Assembly: GCF_008929045.1 (NCBI RefSeq)
Contig: NZ_VFAH01000034.1
Location: 1-55,085 of the forward strand
DNA: 55,085 nucleotides
Source: Noviherbaspirillum aerium
Lineage (GTDB): Bacteria; Pseudomonadota; Gammaproteobacteria; Burkholderiales; Burkholderiaceae_D
Direction of reading: 5' to 3'
A model generated the notes under the pieces. It was not told where the DNA came from, did not search any database, and was given only the letters and a program-made list of their open reading frames with translations. Each line of letters starts with the position of its first letter. The stretch's first letter is position 1. Both the position numbers and the translations under genes were made by a program. Below are positions 1-9,115 of the stretch, in pieces.

Positions 1-328
1 GCCTTAGGCAGAGGTAGACAGCAAGTTATTGATTTAATGAGAATATTTGAAACACGCTCGCCGCAAAGCCGCATGGATGCTTGCTCGCGCTACCGTCGTA
101 ATCTGCAGTAAAAACGAAAGCACCCCTTTTACCATGTTTGCGATAGGGAAATAGATCGCTTCGTATATGACCGAGGAATCGGTACCAGTATCCACTTTGC
201 TCGCATCGTTTGACTGTTGATGGGAAGGGGTTACTGCTACGCCCAACCAGCCCAAAGAGGTTACGCTCTATCCCCAGCCACCGTGTGTTCTAAGCCAAGT
301 CAATTCCTGCTTACCAAGCAATATTCTG
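1..328. other. Stretch without a recognisable gene
   Basis: I see no convincing gene here. The short open frames lack ribosome binding sites and recognisable motifs. Confidence 0.5.
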
Positions 329-360
329 ATCCCGCGCAAAAAAAGCCTGTTGCGCGGGAT
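329..360. repeat. Perfect 11-bp inverted repeat upstream of the toxin-antitoxin pair
   Basis: ATCCCGCGCAA (329-339) and TTGCGCGGGAT (350-360) are exact reverse complements around a 10-nt loop. The position just before the promoter of the HigBA-like pair suits an insulating terminator or a second regulatory site. There is no long T-run, so a classic terminator is not certain. Confidence 0.6.
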
Positions 361-364
361 TCCT

Positions 365-393
365 TTGACAGCATATGCTGTCTGTGGAATACT
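365..393 (+). promoter_or_regulatory. Promoter with palindromic operator for the HigBA-like pair
   Basis: A consensus -35 box TTGACA (365-370) is followed after 17 bp by AATACT (388-393), a fair -10 box. The spacer carries the exact 16-bp palindrome GACAGCATATGCTGTC (367-382), overlapping the -35 box. This is where an autoregulating antitoxin would bind and exclude polymerase. The predicted transcription start is near 400, almost at the toxin ATG at 402. Confidence 0.65.
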
Positions 394-401
394 CGCGCTC
401 C

Positions 402-773
402 ATGACATGGGAAGTTGAATACATAGATGAGTTCGAAGCGTGGTGGGACGGCTTAAAGGAAGATGAACAGGTTTCCATTGCGGCATCTGTACAACTACTG
501 GAAGCGGAGGGCCCTCACTTGGGTCACCCACACACCACAGGCATCACGACGTCCAAGCATGGGCATATGCGTGAACTACGTGTGCAGCATGAGGGGCGAC
601 CATACCGCATCTTGTATGCCTTTGATCCGCGCCGCGCCGCGATCCTGCTCTTGGGGGGCGACAAGACCGGAAACGACCGTTGGTACGATGAAAACGTCCC
701 GGTTGCCGATGTTCTGTACGACGAGCACTTGGAAACGTTGAAGAAGGAACAACAGAGGAATCGCCATGGCTAA
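402..773 (+). CDS. HigB/RelE-like toxin of a type II toxin-antitoxin pair
   Basis: The 123-residue protein resembles the phage-derived Gp49-like/HigB toxins, a branch of the RelE fold that cleaves mRNA on the ribosome. Typical features are the N-terminal MTWEVEY strand, a central helix pair, and the strand block around MRELRVQHEGRPYRILYAFDP and AAILLLGGDKTG. An upstream ATG at 375 lies inside the promoter/operator, so I choose 402. With transcription predicted to begin near 400, the mRNA may be leaderless or nearly so. The stop overlaps the antitoxin start by 8 nt, which implies coupled translation. Toxin-first order is usual for HigBA. Family assignment is by resemblance; activity is inferred. 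Confidence 0.8.
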   Translation: MTWEVEYIDEFEAWWDGLKEDEQVSIAASVQLLEAEGPHLGHPHTTGITTSKHGHMRELRVQHEGRPYRILYAFDPRRAAILLLGGDKTGNDRWYDENVPVADVLYDEHLETLKKEQQRNRHG

Positions 774-1083
774 AAAATTCACAGAATTGCGCGCGAAGCT
801 GTCGCCGCAAGCCCAGCAGCGCGTTCAAGACAAATTCGAGCAACTCAGGGAGGAGATGCCGCTCCATGAGCTGCGCCGTGCGCGCGGCCTGTCGCAAAAG
901 GCCTTGGCTGAGGTGCTGCATGTCGAGCAGCCGGCCATCGCCAAGATAGAAAAACGCGCCGACATGTACATTTCTACCTTGCGCAGTCACATTGAGGCGA
1001 TGGGTGGTGAGCTGGAGATCGTGGCGAAGTTTCCAGACGGAGCGGTCCGAATCAAAAATTTTGTCACGCTCGATCAGGCATAA
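766..1083 (+). CDS. HigA-like XRE-family antitoxin
   Basis: This 105-residue protein has a helical N-terminus and an XRE helix-turn-helix at about residues 33-75 (LHELRRARGLSQKALAEVL, then PAIAKIEKR). The tail (MGGELEIVAKFPDG) is typical of XRE antitoxins paired with Gp49-like toxins. It should neutralise the upstream toxin by direct binding and repress the shared promoter, most plausibly at the 16-bp palindrome at 367-382. The 8-nt overlap with the toxin gene supports a two-gene operon. No partner other than the upstream gene is visible. Confidence 0.82.
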   Translation: MAKKFTELRAKLSPQAQQRVQDKFEQLREEMPLHELRRARGLSQKALAEVLHVEQPAIAKIEKRADMYISTLRSHIEAMGGELEIVAKFPDGAVRIKNFVTLDQA

Positions 1084-1913
1084 AACGGTGCCCGCCGTTC
1101 TACGGTAGGACAGGAGCACAGGGGCACCCGGGACATTCAGCCGTCAAGCATCTCTGAAATACGTCTCCTATATCTCCGTCCAAAGGCCTCTGTTAGTCAT
1201 GCTAGTCCATGACAACGCAGACTTGGCCCACATAAATGCACAATCTTTCAAACTCTGAAGCTGCCGCGTTGTGCTAGCTGAGGATTCCGGCACCACCCTT
1301 CAGCTGTCAGAAACAGGAACTCATACGCCCACTCACTGATCACCGAGGTGTCCCAAAACGCGGCTATTACTGCTAACGCATCAGGTGGATTTCCCTTCGG
1401 TAAAAGCAACTTGTAATCGCGCACTGAGCAGCAGGCAGGATCACTCAAAGAATCGACCACCTCTAAGTAGGCACTAGCCACGACCCTGCGGGCAAACGCG
1501 TAAATGTGCAGCAGGGCAGCGCAATGGCACTTTGGGCTTCTGAAATCGCGGCCCGTAGCAGCGTAATGGTCGGCAGTTGTTTACATGATGAACTCGATCA
1601 CTGAATCGTCGAGGAAAATTACCGACAACATCAGAGTTATTGGCAGTACCGCCTTTCGGACCAATATTGCCTGCTCCTCGATAAGCACAGTGGTGATCTG
1701 AACTTACAGAGGCGGAGCGGTTGTGGAAACAATGGATGGATCGTTTTGCTAAACCAGTATTTCTTTAATCAGACCGCGAAGAAGCTCGACCTACAGATCA
1801 AATTTATTGCCATAATGAAATATTGGACCTACAATTGTTTAATTGCTTGGCACATGATCACAAAACGATCAATGTTGACAGTACCTATCTTGAGATAACG
1901 TCTGGAGAATAGT
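1084..1913. other. 830-bp region without a recognisable gene
   Basis: Only short, low-quality open frames occur on either strand. A TTGACA at 1875-1880 could be the -35 box for the HU gene, but no good -10 box sits at the right distance. Confidence 0.4.
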
Positions 1914-2201
1914 TTGAATAAAACCGAAATCATCGATAAAGTCGCTGGCGACCACGAGTTGACCAAAGTGAAGGCGAAAGAAATCGTGGAGCAGGTATTT
2001 GGCTTCGTCGGAACTGACCTGAAAAAAGAAGGCCGTTTCTCTTTCCCGGATTTGGGCACGTTCACCGTGTCGCAGCGCGCCGCGCGGACTGGCAGGAACC
2101 CTGCAACTGGCGAGACAATCAAGATCAAGGCTTCCAAGAACGTCCGTTTCAAAGCGGCACCGGCGCTTAAGGAGCTCGTAGCCAAGGTCAAAGTGAAGTA
2201 A
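1914..2201 (+). CDS. HU-family nucleoid DNA-binding protein
   Basis: The 95-residue protein is a full-length HU/IHF-family member: an N-terminal helical dimerisation body (MNKTEIIDKVAGDHELTKVKAKEIVEQVF), then the beta-arm region with FPDLGTFTVSQRAARTGRNPATGE. That region includes the conserved RxGRNPxTGE segment whose proline intercalates into DNA. It bends and compacts DNA as a homodimer or heterodimer. The start is TTG at 1914, with GGAG at 1904-1907 placed 6 nt upstream. No ATG is available without losing conserved N-terminal residues. The gene is monocistronic and ends in a clear terminator. Location in accessory DNA suggests an extra HU copy rather than the housekeeping hupB, but this cannot be decided from the window. 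Confidence 0.93.
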   Translation: MNKTEIIDKVAGDHELTKVKAKEIVEQVFGFVGTDLKKEGRFSFPDLGTFTVSQRAARTGRNPATGETIKIKASKNVRFKAAPALKELVAKVKVK

Positions 2202-2210
2202 TTCAAAATC

Positions 2211-2236
2211 AGGGCGACACTCGTCGCCCTATTTTT
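2211..2236 (+). terminator. Rho-independent terminator after the HU gene
   Basis: AGGGCGAC (2211-2218), a 4-nt loop and GTCGCCCT (2223-2230) form an 8-bp GC-rich stem followed by ATTTTT. It begins 9 nt after the HU stop codon. Confidence 0.9.
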
Positions 2237-3127
2237 CAAGCTGCGTCTCATGCGCGCTCTCATTCGGTACGCTAGAACGCTATTGATCGAACCGCCCCCA
2301 TTAGCTTTTTCACTTCGATTAGCTCAGCCGCAAGCTCGATAAGACGACACGCTTTTCCTTACGTCGGATAGGACAGTCGTGCAGCAAGCTCGTCTTCGTC
2401 TAGGCTTGAATCTATTCACCATGGCCATTCCCAGTTCTGCCCTCAGTGCGCTGGCGAACCGCTAGAGATAACATCCCGTTATGCGTTTTATGCCGGCATT
2501 GTTCGAGAATGTCAGTGCGGCGCGACGTTCAGGTACGTCTCCTCCCCCCAGATCATTCAAGTCGCAAGTTTGTCCGCCAAGGGCCGGTAAAGGCGGTAAG
2601 GACCTATGGCTGCTTTCGCGTCGTCGGTTTTGTTGGGACTGCGGCCGGATTCGGTTGCGGCCTGCCTACGGCATTTGCGTTTTGAAGCATCTGGACGGTT
2701 ATGCGGGTCCTAGCGGCATCAGCAATGCCATAGCGGGCAGGAGAATCCATCGTCCCCTTTGGAGCCTTGGTGTGTGTCATCGATATTTGCCTTTCCAATA
2801 CTGCACGCGCATTCTATCGGTTCACCTCTTCGCCCGCTTCAGGCTTGCAACGTTTGTCTAGCATCACGAGTTGAACAACGAGTCGGAAAGCGTTTAGGTG
2901 CAATTTGGCGCCGCCGCTCGTGGTCGCTACCTGGCATGCGTTGGCAGGCATTGTATCGTAAGGATTGCAAGGAGCTACCACCTCTGAAGTGGTCCGGCTG
3001 AGACATTTCCAAGCCATTGAAGTGAAAAACCCAAGTACCAAGGGACATTGCACCACGACAGTGTTTTATTCGTGACCGCGAATAAGTAGACTTTAGTTAT
3101 ACCCCTATCTTTCCCCTTCATGGACCT
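2237..3127. other. Region without a recognisable gene before 3138
   Basis: Several overlapping open frames of 60-126 codons lie on both strands, none with a ribosome binding site or recognisable family. It may be degraded coding DNA. Confidence 0.35.
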
Positions 3128-3137
3128 AGGAGGTCAG

Positions 3138-3965
3138 ATGCGCCATACCGAAAAGACATTGGACGATATCTGGCATAGCAATGATTTGCATAGTGATGAA
3201 GAGGCCAATGCGCTGATGTCAGCGATTCGCATTCTGGCGCGGCACATCGCTCAGCTATTCGCGCAACTCGAAGCCGGCTGTGCTCCAGACACGCCAGTTC
3301 CAGAGAAACTGGTGCGCCACGCTGCCGCATGCGCAATCGCGAAAACAACAGGCGCCGCAATTCAATCGAGCGCGATAGAAGCAAAACTGAGAAAACACTG
3401 GGAGCCGTTGTTTCACGCCGTGCAGCACGATCGCGTCGAAAGCTGGCAGGCACGCCAGATGTATCTGCGATTGGGCCGCGTCGCTCCTTCGTCCGATACC
3501 GGCATGACAGGAACACTTGACAGAGGTAGAGCAATACTGCCACGTATCAATTTATTCAATCGGGCGACGCTTGAGGATCTGCTCAGGCGCGCCATTGCGC
3601 GCCGCTGGACTGCCGCGGACATGGCACGCGCCCTGGACGATCTCTATGACGCGAGTCGGATCCATGCCCAATCCCAGTTGCTGCATCCACCGGGGGGAAC
3701 CCATTTCGATTCCATTCTTGCCGCCTTTTACGATTGGCTGAAAAGCGAACCTTATGCTCCCGAGGCGTTCGCTGATCACTGGCTGCTTGGTTATTCAATG
3801 GCACGTGGTCTCACGCCTAAATACTATTATCGGTTCATGCATGACGAAAACCGTCTTTGCAACCGACAACGATTGGATGCCTCAGCCCTGCTTTCCCCTC
3901 CTAGTTGTATTTGGCAGCTGCGCGGGGAGCACTGGCGCAAGGAGCATAGCGCTACCAGGTTGTAA
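3138..3965 (+). CDS. Hypothetical protein
   Basis: This is a 275-residue, mostly helical, soluble protein that I do not recognise. A perfect AGGAGG (3128-3133) sits 4 nt before ATG 3138, so that start is preferred over ATG 3120, which lies upstream of this site. The N-terminal half has alternating acidic and basic helices (EEANALMSAIRILARHIAQ). The C-terminal half is rich in aromatic residues (FDSILAAFYDWLKSEPY, TPKYYYRFMHDE). There are no membrane segments, signal peptide or catalytic signature. It stands alone on the plus strand with no close co-directional neighbour. Confidence 0.65.
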   Translation: MRHTEKTLDDIWHSNDLHSDEEANALMSAIRILARHIAQLFAQLEAGCAPDTPVPEKLVRHAAACAIAKTTGAAIQSSAIEAKLRKHWEPLFHAVQHDRVESWQARQMYLRLGRVAPSSDTGMTGTLDRGRAILPRINLFNRATLEDLLRRAIARRWTAADMARALDDLYDASRIHAQSQLLHPPGGTHFDSILAAFYDWLKSEPYAPEAFADHWLLGYSMARGLTPKYYYRFMHDENRLCNRQRLDASALLSPPSCIWQLRGEHWRKEHSATRL

Positions 3966-4454
3966 CAACGATGAAGTCCTTGAACCAGGCTAATGGCAAG
4001 GTGTCGATGGGATATTTCTCGTGGCTGGCACGATGCGGCGCCGCGTGTACGGCGGTACTGATGACAGTAGACCGAATGTACCAGTCGAACATCTAGCGCG
4101 GCCTCTTCCGGGGCGAGATACGGTCCGCCGAGTGCGTGGCGAAATGAAAATACAAATACGGCATCGTACATACTACCGTAGAGCGTACGATTTCAGGAGG
4201 GTAGTCTGGTCGCGATGGGAGCGGAAAGTCCTATGCGCTTTGCCGCCGAGCGTAATCCATTTGCTTCGCGAAGAGGGTAGTCCGAATAGATGGATTGCGG
4301 GTTGGGCCACGCAGCCCTGTGTCTGAGTGGAAGGTTGGCCCGCACCTGTTGCGATGTCAGATACGGAAAGCATATTTTTTAGCGGCGACCGAAACACTGC
4401 GCGAATTGCGGGCGGAGCAAGAGTATTAGGTCGTGGATCGGACGCCCGGCGCCG
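3966..4454. other. Region without a recognisable gene
   Basis: Short open frames only. Nothing with a ribosome binding site or family signature was seen. Confidence 0.4.
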
Positions 4455-4883
4455 TCAGTAATCAACGTCTCCGCGATAGCGCGGCACCAGGTGGTGAAAC
4501 GCCGCTTCCAAGTCGTCGCGGAAATTGTCGTTACTGAAGTCACGATATGGGCCCGGCTCGCGCTCGACCACGTCTGCGAAACACGCCGCCAATGCGATGT
4601 CCTCGGGGTCAGCATGGCAGTTGGCCACCAAGTGTACGCGCGTGCGTGGTGCGCTGACGCAGATAGATTTGTCAGTGACGATCCGAGTGCCTGCCGTCCA
4701 TATCAACCTGTTGCGTTTTAATGCAGCGGGTCGGTCGAGCGTCATACAAAATGATGGAACACGTAAATGATGTAGGCCGGCGAGCACTTGGTCGAGCAGC
4801 GGGATGATGATGTTCTCTGCCTTGTGGCCCTGCATTTGACGCAGTAACATTTGCACGGTCCGGCGGATCTGAATGTCAGTCAT
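4455..4883 (-). CDS. Hypothetical protein, paralogue of the gene at 19358-19819
   Basis: The function of this 142-residue protein is unknown. Its centre reads HLRVPSFCMTLDRP followed by NRLI. The protein at 19358-19819 has HFKVPALALKLDRP followed by NRVI at the matching place, and both continue with a DPE/EPE motif (ADPEDIALAA versus VEPEEIIRLA). The two are clearly one family. The start is preceded by AGGAAAGGA, nearly the same leader as the paralogue. It lies 17 nt downstream of the gene at 4901-5329 on the same strand, so the two are probably co-transcribed. No enzyme signature or membrane segment is visible. Confidence 0.6.
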   Translation of the reverse strand: MTDIQIRRTVQMLLRQMQGHKAENIIIPLLDQVLAGLHHLRVPSFCMTLDRPAALKRNRLIWTAGTRIVTDKSICVSAPRTRVHLVANCHADPEDIALAACFADVVEREPGPYRDFSNDNFRDDLEAAFHHLVPRYRGDVDY

Positions 4884-4900
4884 GGCGCGTCCTTTCCTGG

Positions 4901-5329
4901 CTAGTTGAGTGAGTACGGTTTAACTGAGTGCATGGGTAGCTGCTGCATTTCCCGTATTACGTCGTTTGTGTTGCTAAACGATCCGAAAAAGATTCGGGTC
5001 ACGTGCGGCGCTTCGCGCATTACGACGGTTGTGTGGATGTCTATCTGCATCGATCCAGCCTCGGGCGGCAGTTCGCCCGTTAGCTCTGGTTCAATGGCGG
5101 CGATCACCGGCCCCGTGTTGTAAACGTAGTTCAGCGTTACCCATACGCCGATGATGCTGTAGGCGGGCATGACGCGGAAAATCATATCAACGGTTCCCGC
5201 GTTGACCCCGGTGAGTTTCGAGACGCTGACGCCGATGAGTGCTTTGGCAAATTCCTCGATGATGTAAATGCCTGGCTGCTGGGAAGAAGGCCGCATCGCG
5301 CGGACAGGTTCGTCAAAAATAGTGTTCAT
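4901..5329 (-). CDS. Hypothetical protein
   Basis: A 142-residue protein I do not recognise, starting MNTIFDEP at 5329. A GGGGG run just upstream serves as a weak ribosome binding site, and the longer open frame to 5407 has no good start signal. It contains two mildly hydrophobic stretches (around SIIGVWVTLNYVYNTGPVIAAI) but no clear transmembrane helix. It is followed after 17 nt by the gene ending at 4455, suggesting a two-gene operon read toward lower coordinates. Confidence 0.5.
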   Translation of the reverse strand: MNTIFDEPVRAMRPSSQQPGIYIIEEFAKALIGVSVSKLTGVNAGTVDMIFRVMPAYSIIGVWVTLNYVYNTGPVIAAIEPELTGELPPEAGSMQIDIHTTVVMREAPHVTRIFFGSFSNTNDVIREMQQLPMHSVKPYSLN

Positions 5330-5607
5330 GCAACCCCCGTTTTTCACGTTGAAAAGCAGTGTAGACGAGGTTCGCGAAAAGAAAAGCCGCGGCTTACTGC
5401 CGGCCAATTTTTATCAGGAAAAACTCCTAGATCGCGGAGTGCGTGCGGCGTGCGCCGGCTTCCCGGTCCTGCCATCTACGCGGGGCTGGGTGCATCAGGG
5501 CGCCGGCCTCAGTTTGCGTCACGCCGGCCGCTTCCCGCGCTGCGCGGACAACGGCCGGATATGGAGTCCCCGACGGGCGCTGGACTCGCCGGCTGCAGTT
5601 GGAGTGG
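5330..5607. other. GC-rich intergenic stretch
   Basis: No supported gene. It separates two minus-strand gene pairs and should hold the promoter of the 4901-5329 gene. Confidence 0.35.
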
Positions 5608-6132
5608 TTAACGATGGATCTTCCGCCAATCGTATAAGTATTGGTACGCTTCGTATTTTTCGGCCAACAACTTCAGATGCCTCGGGTCCTCCGCGGCGCG
5701 GGAGCGCATCATCGGCAGCATTTCCAGCAGAATTGCGGCGACCTGCTCTGCGTAGCGATGATTGACCACGATCATCATTATGGAGCGCAATGCGTAGTCC
5801 GTTCCGCTAGCCAGATCGTCGGCGACTAGCGCTTTCTCTTCTTCGGTGAGGTTCAGGTCTTGCACCTGTAGCCAGTGCCAATCGACGTCCTCGCTATTGT
5901 CGATAACGGAATCCAAGGCGATACCGGCCGTAATCGCTGCCCGTTCTTCGTCGGTTCGACATGTCGAGTTATCAAAGGCCGGGTGCATCAACGATAGTTC
6001 CCAATAGGAAATAGCGAGATACTCCACGGCAGCCCTAACGAATTCTTCCGCAAGGGTGGTCTCCGGCAGGAGGCTAGCGTGAGCCTCAAATGCACTTACT
6101 ACGGCGGCATAGTGTTCACCGTGAGTGGTCAT
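5608..6132 (-). CDS. Hypothetical helical protein
   Basis: A 174-residue acidic, helix-rich protein starting MTTHGEHYAAVV at 6132, with AGGAG a few bases upstream. The longer frame to 6183 lacks such a signal. Long helices (TLAEEFVRAAVEYLAISYWEL, NHRYAEQVAAILLEMLPMMRSRA) suggest an all-alpha fold. I do not recognise a family. It follows the 74-residue gene at 6177-6401 after 44 nt on the same strand, so the two probably form an operon. Confidence 0.6.
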   Translation of the reverse strand: MTTHGEHYAAVVSAFEAHASLLPETTLAEEFVRAAVEYLAISYWELSLMHPAFDNSTCRTDEERAAITAGIALDSVIDNSEDVDWHWLQVQDLNLTEEEKALVADDLASGTDYALRSIMMIVVNHRYAEQVAAILLEMLPMMRSRAAEDPRHLKLLAEKYEAYQYLYDWRKIHR

Positions 6133-6176
6133 GTTTATCTCCTGCCCCTGAAGCCCGAGGCGCGGCATCGAGATGA

Positions 6177-6401
6177 TTACCAATCTGCGCCCAGGCCGCC
6201 CAGGGCGTCCACGCTCTGGGCCAGATGCCTATCGTTTCCGCGTTCGGCCGCACTCATCACGCCAAGAACATCGCAAAACCGGTGCAGATCACAGTCTTGC
6301 TCGCATCGCGCTTTTGCTTCTGCACGCATGCTTTCGATGTGATCGCGGACAGTCAGCGCTGCCCGTAACTCCTTTGTCCAATACGGTTTCAGCTCATCCA
6401 T
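6177..6401 (-). CDS. Small hypothetical protein
   Basis: This 74-residue protein starts MDELKPYWTKELRAAL and has a good GGAG ribosome binding site. It is charged and helical, with a cysteine pair (RCEQDCDLHRFC) that could bind a metal, which is only a guess. It is the first gene of a probable pair with 5608-6132. Confidence 0.5.
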   Translation of the reverse strand: MDELKPYWTKELRAALTVRDHIESMRAEAKARCEQDCDLHRFCDVLGVMSAAERGNDRHLAQSVDALGGLGADW

Positions 6402-7157
6402 GTTTGTCTCCAGACCCTATTCTCCAAGGCGTGGTCGTAGGGCACCCACAAGGATTAAAATACACGCATTGCGTGGACTGCGTACCACCGTTCGCCGGAA
6501 AAACCAAGTTTGATTTGAACAATGGCCGCAGTATTTATCTTGGCGAGGAACATGCGCGCCGCGCACTTCAACTATATGCAGAGGCTGCGGATTGCGAAGT
6601 ACTCCATTGGGTATTTTTCAATGGTCCATTTGGAAGTCTCTGCTTACTCAGCAGATCATAGTTCCGAACTTGCATAGTTCAAGAAATGCGCCGAGTGCGA
6701 TTCTTTCCATAGCTAGCTGGAAGGTAAAGGCAACGGATTGTTAATCCGGAGATCAATAACCGTCGTGCTGGTTGGAGTCTCGCATCTTCCGCAAAAGCCC
6801 ATGCATAGGTGTCCTGTCAGGATGTCTATGAAGGGCTTTTCCGGTTTATGGCTCTCCCAAATCTCAGCTACTTGCGTCACCGCGCCGTCTCCCTCGCAAT
6901 AATTCGATAACCTCTGCATGTGGTAGATGGCCAAACTGGATACCGTATGGACATATCAGCTGCTCAAACAAAAAGCCGGCGTCCATGGAAAGACGCAAGC
7001 ATTCGTGCTCATAAGAGCTCTTGACGGTGAGAATGGCTGCTGTCGTGTGATCTAGCAGTTCACTCGTTTGACTTCAGTTCAAAAGGGTATTACTTCATAA
7101 AGCAAGTTAAGGCTACAGGTTGGGAAGGCTATAAAAAATTGGATTTCCTACTACGAG
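6402..7157. other. Region with only doubtful open frames
   Basis: A plus-strand frame ending at 6661 has a protein-like tail (about 6520-6658) but no credible start. A minus-strand frame at 6713-6934 contains GHLCMGFCGRC but lacks a convincing start. I do not call either. Confidence 0.35.
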
Positions 7158-7535
7158 TTATACAAAAGCCGCGACGTCTACGTTGAAACGTTCGGCAAGA
7201 GCCTTTGCTAGTCGCTTACTAATCTCGCGCCGACCGGCGAGTATGTCACTGATTAAAGTGTGCGACGCAATTTCACCTAGATCTATCTGTTTGAGATTAT
7301 TGGTCTCTAGCAGATTACGTAGTACGTCGCGCGGTTCTACATCTGGAATCACCACATTTCTCGATGCCCAGTCACTAATAAGTTGCAAGACGAGTTCGAA
7401 CATCGAGAAAAGAGGATGACTCTCGTCATCCCCTACCTCGTCTGTCAGCTTGTCGGCGAGTGCGTGAATTCGCTCAAACTCAGCGTTGTCCCGAATTGGA
7501 CGAAGATGAGTTATGGATTGAACAGCGGTATGCAC
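7158..7535 (-). CDS. HigA-family antitoxin-like regulator (orphan)
   Basis: This 125-residue protein resembles the HigA/YgjM type: a helical N-terminal half (DNAEFERIHALADKLTDEV, HPLFSMFELVLQLISDWA) and a C-terminal XRE helix-turn-helix (LGEIASHTLISDILAGRREISKRLAKALAERFNVDVAAFV). The start is GTG at 7535, with GGAGGAGG 9 nt upstream. In the family this protein neutralises a HigB-type mRNA interferase encoded directly next to it. Here neither side carries such a gene: the upstream neighbour is a ribbon-helix-helix-like protein and downstream there is no gene. It is therefore an orphan, or part of an unusual pair with 7561-7899. Confidence 0.75.
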   Translation of the reverse strand: MHTAVQSITHLRPIRDNAEFERIHALADKLTDEVGDDESHPLFSMFELVLQLISDWASRNVVIPDVEPRDVLRNLLETNNLKQIDLGEIASHTLISDILAGRREISKRLAKALAERFNVDVAAFV

Positions 7536-7560
7536 GCCGGTTAGCCTCCTCCGAACACGG

Positions 7561-7899
7561 TTACTTCGCCAGTTTCAAACAAGTGCGTACCATGCGTGCG
7601 ACTACCTCCGCCTGGCTGTTCAGGCCGTAAAGAGCCTTGAGCTTGTGCAAGCCCGCCCGCGTGGCTTTTGTTACGCCGACATTGATATGTCCATCCAAGG
7701 TCGCCGCCGGCGTTGATTGCCGCCCCGCGCCGGAGCGTACACGCGTTACCTGCTCAACGCCGGTCGTGCGTTTGCGCTTCGGCTCCGCTACGTCCTGCTC
7801 GTTTGGAGACCTGTTTTTGACGCGCTTGACTGCTGCCTTCTTGGCGGTCTTTTTCGACGCAGCCTTTGGCTGCGGGATGTTTACCGATGTTCGTGCCAT
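7561..7899 (-). CDS. Lysine-rich protein with ribbon-helix-helix-like C-terminus
   Basis: The first half of this 112-residue protein is a disordered, histone H1-like Lys/Ala/Arg-rich tail (KAASKKTAKKAAVKRVKNR). The last 45 residues (HINVGVTKATRAGLHKLK, then LNSQAEVVARMVRTCL) resemble a ribbon-helix-helix DNA-binding unit. It lies 25 nt upstream of the HigA-like gene in the same direction, so they are likely co-transcribed. A DNA-binding role is inferred, and it may regulate the pair. No exact family is recognised. Confidence 0.5.
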   Translation of the reverse strand: MARTSVNIPQPKAASKKTAKKAAVKRVKNRSPNEQDVAEPKRKRTTGVEQVTRVRSGAGRQSTPAATLDGHINVGVTKATRAGLHKLKALYGLNSQAEVVARMVRTCLKLAK

Positions 7900-8502
7900 T
7901 TTTAGCTTTTCCTTCCCGATTAAACTCAGACGATTGCTCTACGTGCAGACGCTGGCTAGTACAACCTGATTGGCCGCACCACAATTATGTTATGTTGCTC
8001 CGTTTGCGGCACAATCCGATTGCTGCGCGTCTTTGATCATACCCAATCTCATCGCAGTTCTAAAATTCAAAGGCCGCCATGCCCTTGAATTTTCCATCCC
8101 AGTCTTCAATCAAACCGCCTCTTGCAGACCAACTCAACAGTGAGACAAATTGTACTCGCACGCCGCTGGCTGCATGCAGTATTTCCCCGTAGCGTGAGAA
8201 ATACTGCATTGCTACCCTTTCCTCACATTGTTATTCCGGCGACGTGTGTTATTCATGCATGCAATTGCCATATCGGCGAGGCCTCAATTCTATGCTCCGC
8301 ATAAATTCGCACAAGATGACAAACGTCATCTATCTTTCTCGACATTGAGTCCCGCAACTTCCTGCACGCTCCGCACCAGCTTGGCAGCTTGGTCACGATC
8401 CCATTCGTTGGCAAGCGTCACGTAAATGAAACCCCCTTTGCATGGGCTTTTGTTTTACTTGACACGATTGCGCCGAATTCCACGTCGAGCTGCTCACTAT
8501 CT
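7900..8502. other. Intergenic region with a long hairpin
   Basis: No supported gene. It contains the 12-bp inverted repeat at 8174-8209 described separately. Confidence 0.4.
8174..8209. repeat. Perfect 12-bp inverted repeat (hairpin)
   Basis: ATGCAGTATTTC (8174-8185) and GAAATACTGCAT (8198-8209) are exact reverse complements around a 12-nt loop. It lies in a gene-poor stretch. It could be a regulator binding site, a recombination site or a transcript end. There is no T-run. Confidence 0.6.
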
Positions 8503-8811
8503 CTATACATGCGCTGCGAGCCATGCCCGAATTAGAGTCGCCTCCACCTCGACGGTCGGCATTTTCGGCTGAGGTAGATCGGACAACATCTGGGCCATGA
8601 ATTCAATTTTTGCGAAGGTGATGTGCGGCTTTTGAAGGACCACCACGCCGGCGCCGGCAATACCCAGCCTCCGAACAGTATCGGAGGCCTGTGCCAATCG
8701 CATCTTCAAGTTCGCCGGCACCGTGGATTGCGCTGCGAGCTTTTCGCCAGCGTCCGCCCACCGACGCAGAATACTGCCAATTTCATCAGGGATCTCTGGC
8801 ATTACATGCAT
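8503..8811 (-). CDS. Hypothetical protein
   Basis: This 102-residue protein begins MHVMPEIPDEIGSILRRWADAGEKLAAQ and ends in a helical segment (TVEVEATLIRAWLAAHV). No family is recognised. A GAGG lies upstream of the ATG at 8811, and a second in-frame ATG at residue 4 is also possible. It has no membrane helix and no obvious operon partner. Confidence 0.45.
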   Translation of the reverse strand: MHVMPEIPDEIGSILRRWADAGEKLAAQSTVPANLKMRLAQASDTVRRLGIAGAGVVVLQKPHITFAKIEFMAQMLSDLPQPKMPTVEVEATLIRAWLAAHV

Positions 8812-9115
8812 GACGAACCTCGTAGTAGAGAAGGTGAGGCTTTAAGTCTAACGCCGGAAATCCTTATTCAGTGCTCGATCACAAGCTTTTTACGCCGGTT
8901 AATTTAGCCAACCGTATCCAGAATGCCGCGAGCAATCTTGATGGTGTCCTGATTATTGCCATAATCAGCATTGCGATTTGCTCATCAGTCCTGTGTCGAT
9001 AACCCGTTGACTTCTGTTCACCGCAAACGGCGGGCGCTTTACCCAGTGTAACGTCAACAAGCTGCAGGGCTCCTTGAATCCCGTGAGATGCGACTGCGTT
9101 TCTTGCACTCAGTCT
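8812..9115. other. Short region without a recognisable gene
   Basis: Nothing with a start signal or family signature was seen. Confidence 0.35.

Noticed and set aside
2481-2861. A 126-codon plus-strand frame
   Set aside because: It has no ribosome binding site, unusual composition and competing frames on both strands.
6173-6661. Plus-strand 162-codon frame over 5608-6401 genes
   Set aside because: Most of it is the antisense of the minus-strand gene at 6177-6401; only the last 45 codons look coding and lack a start.
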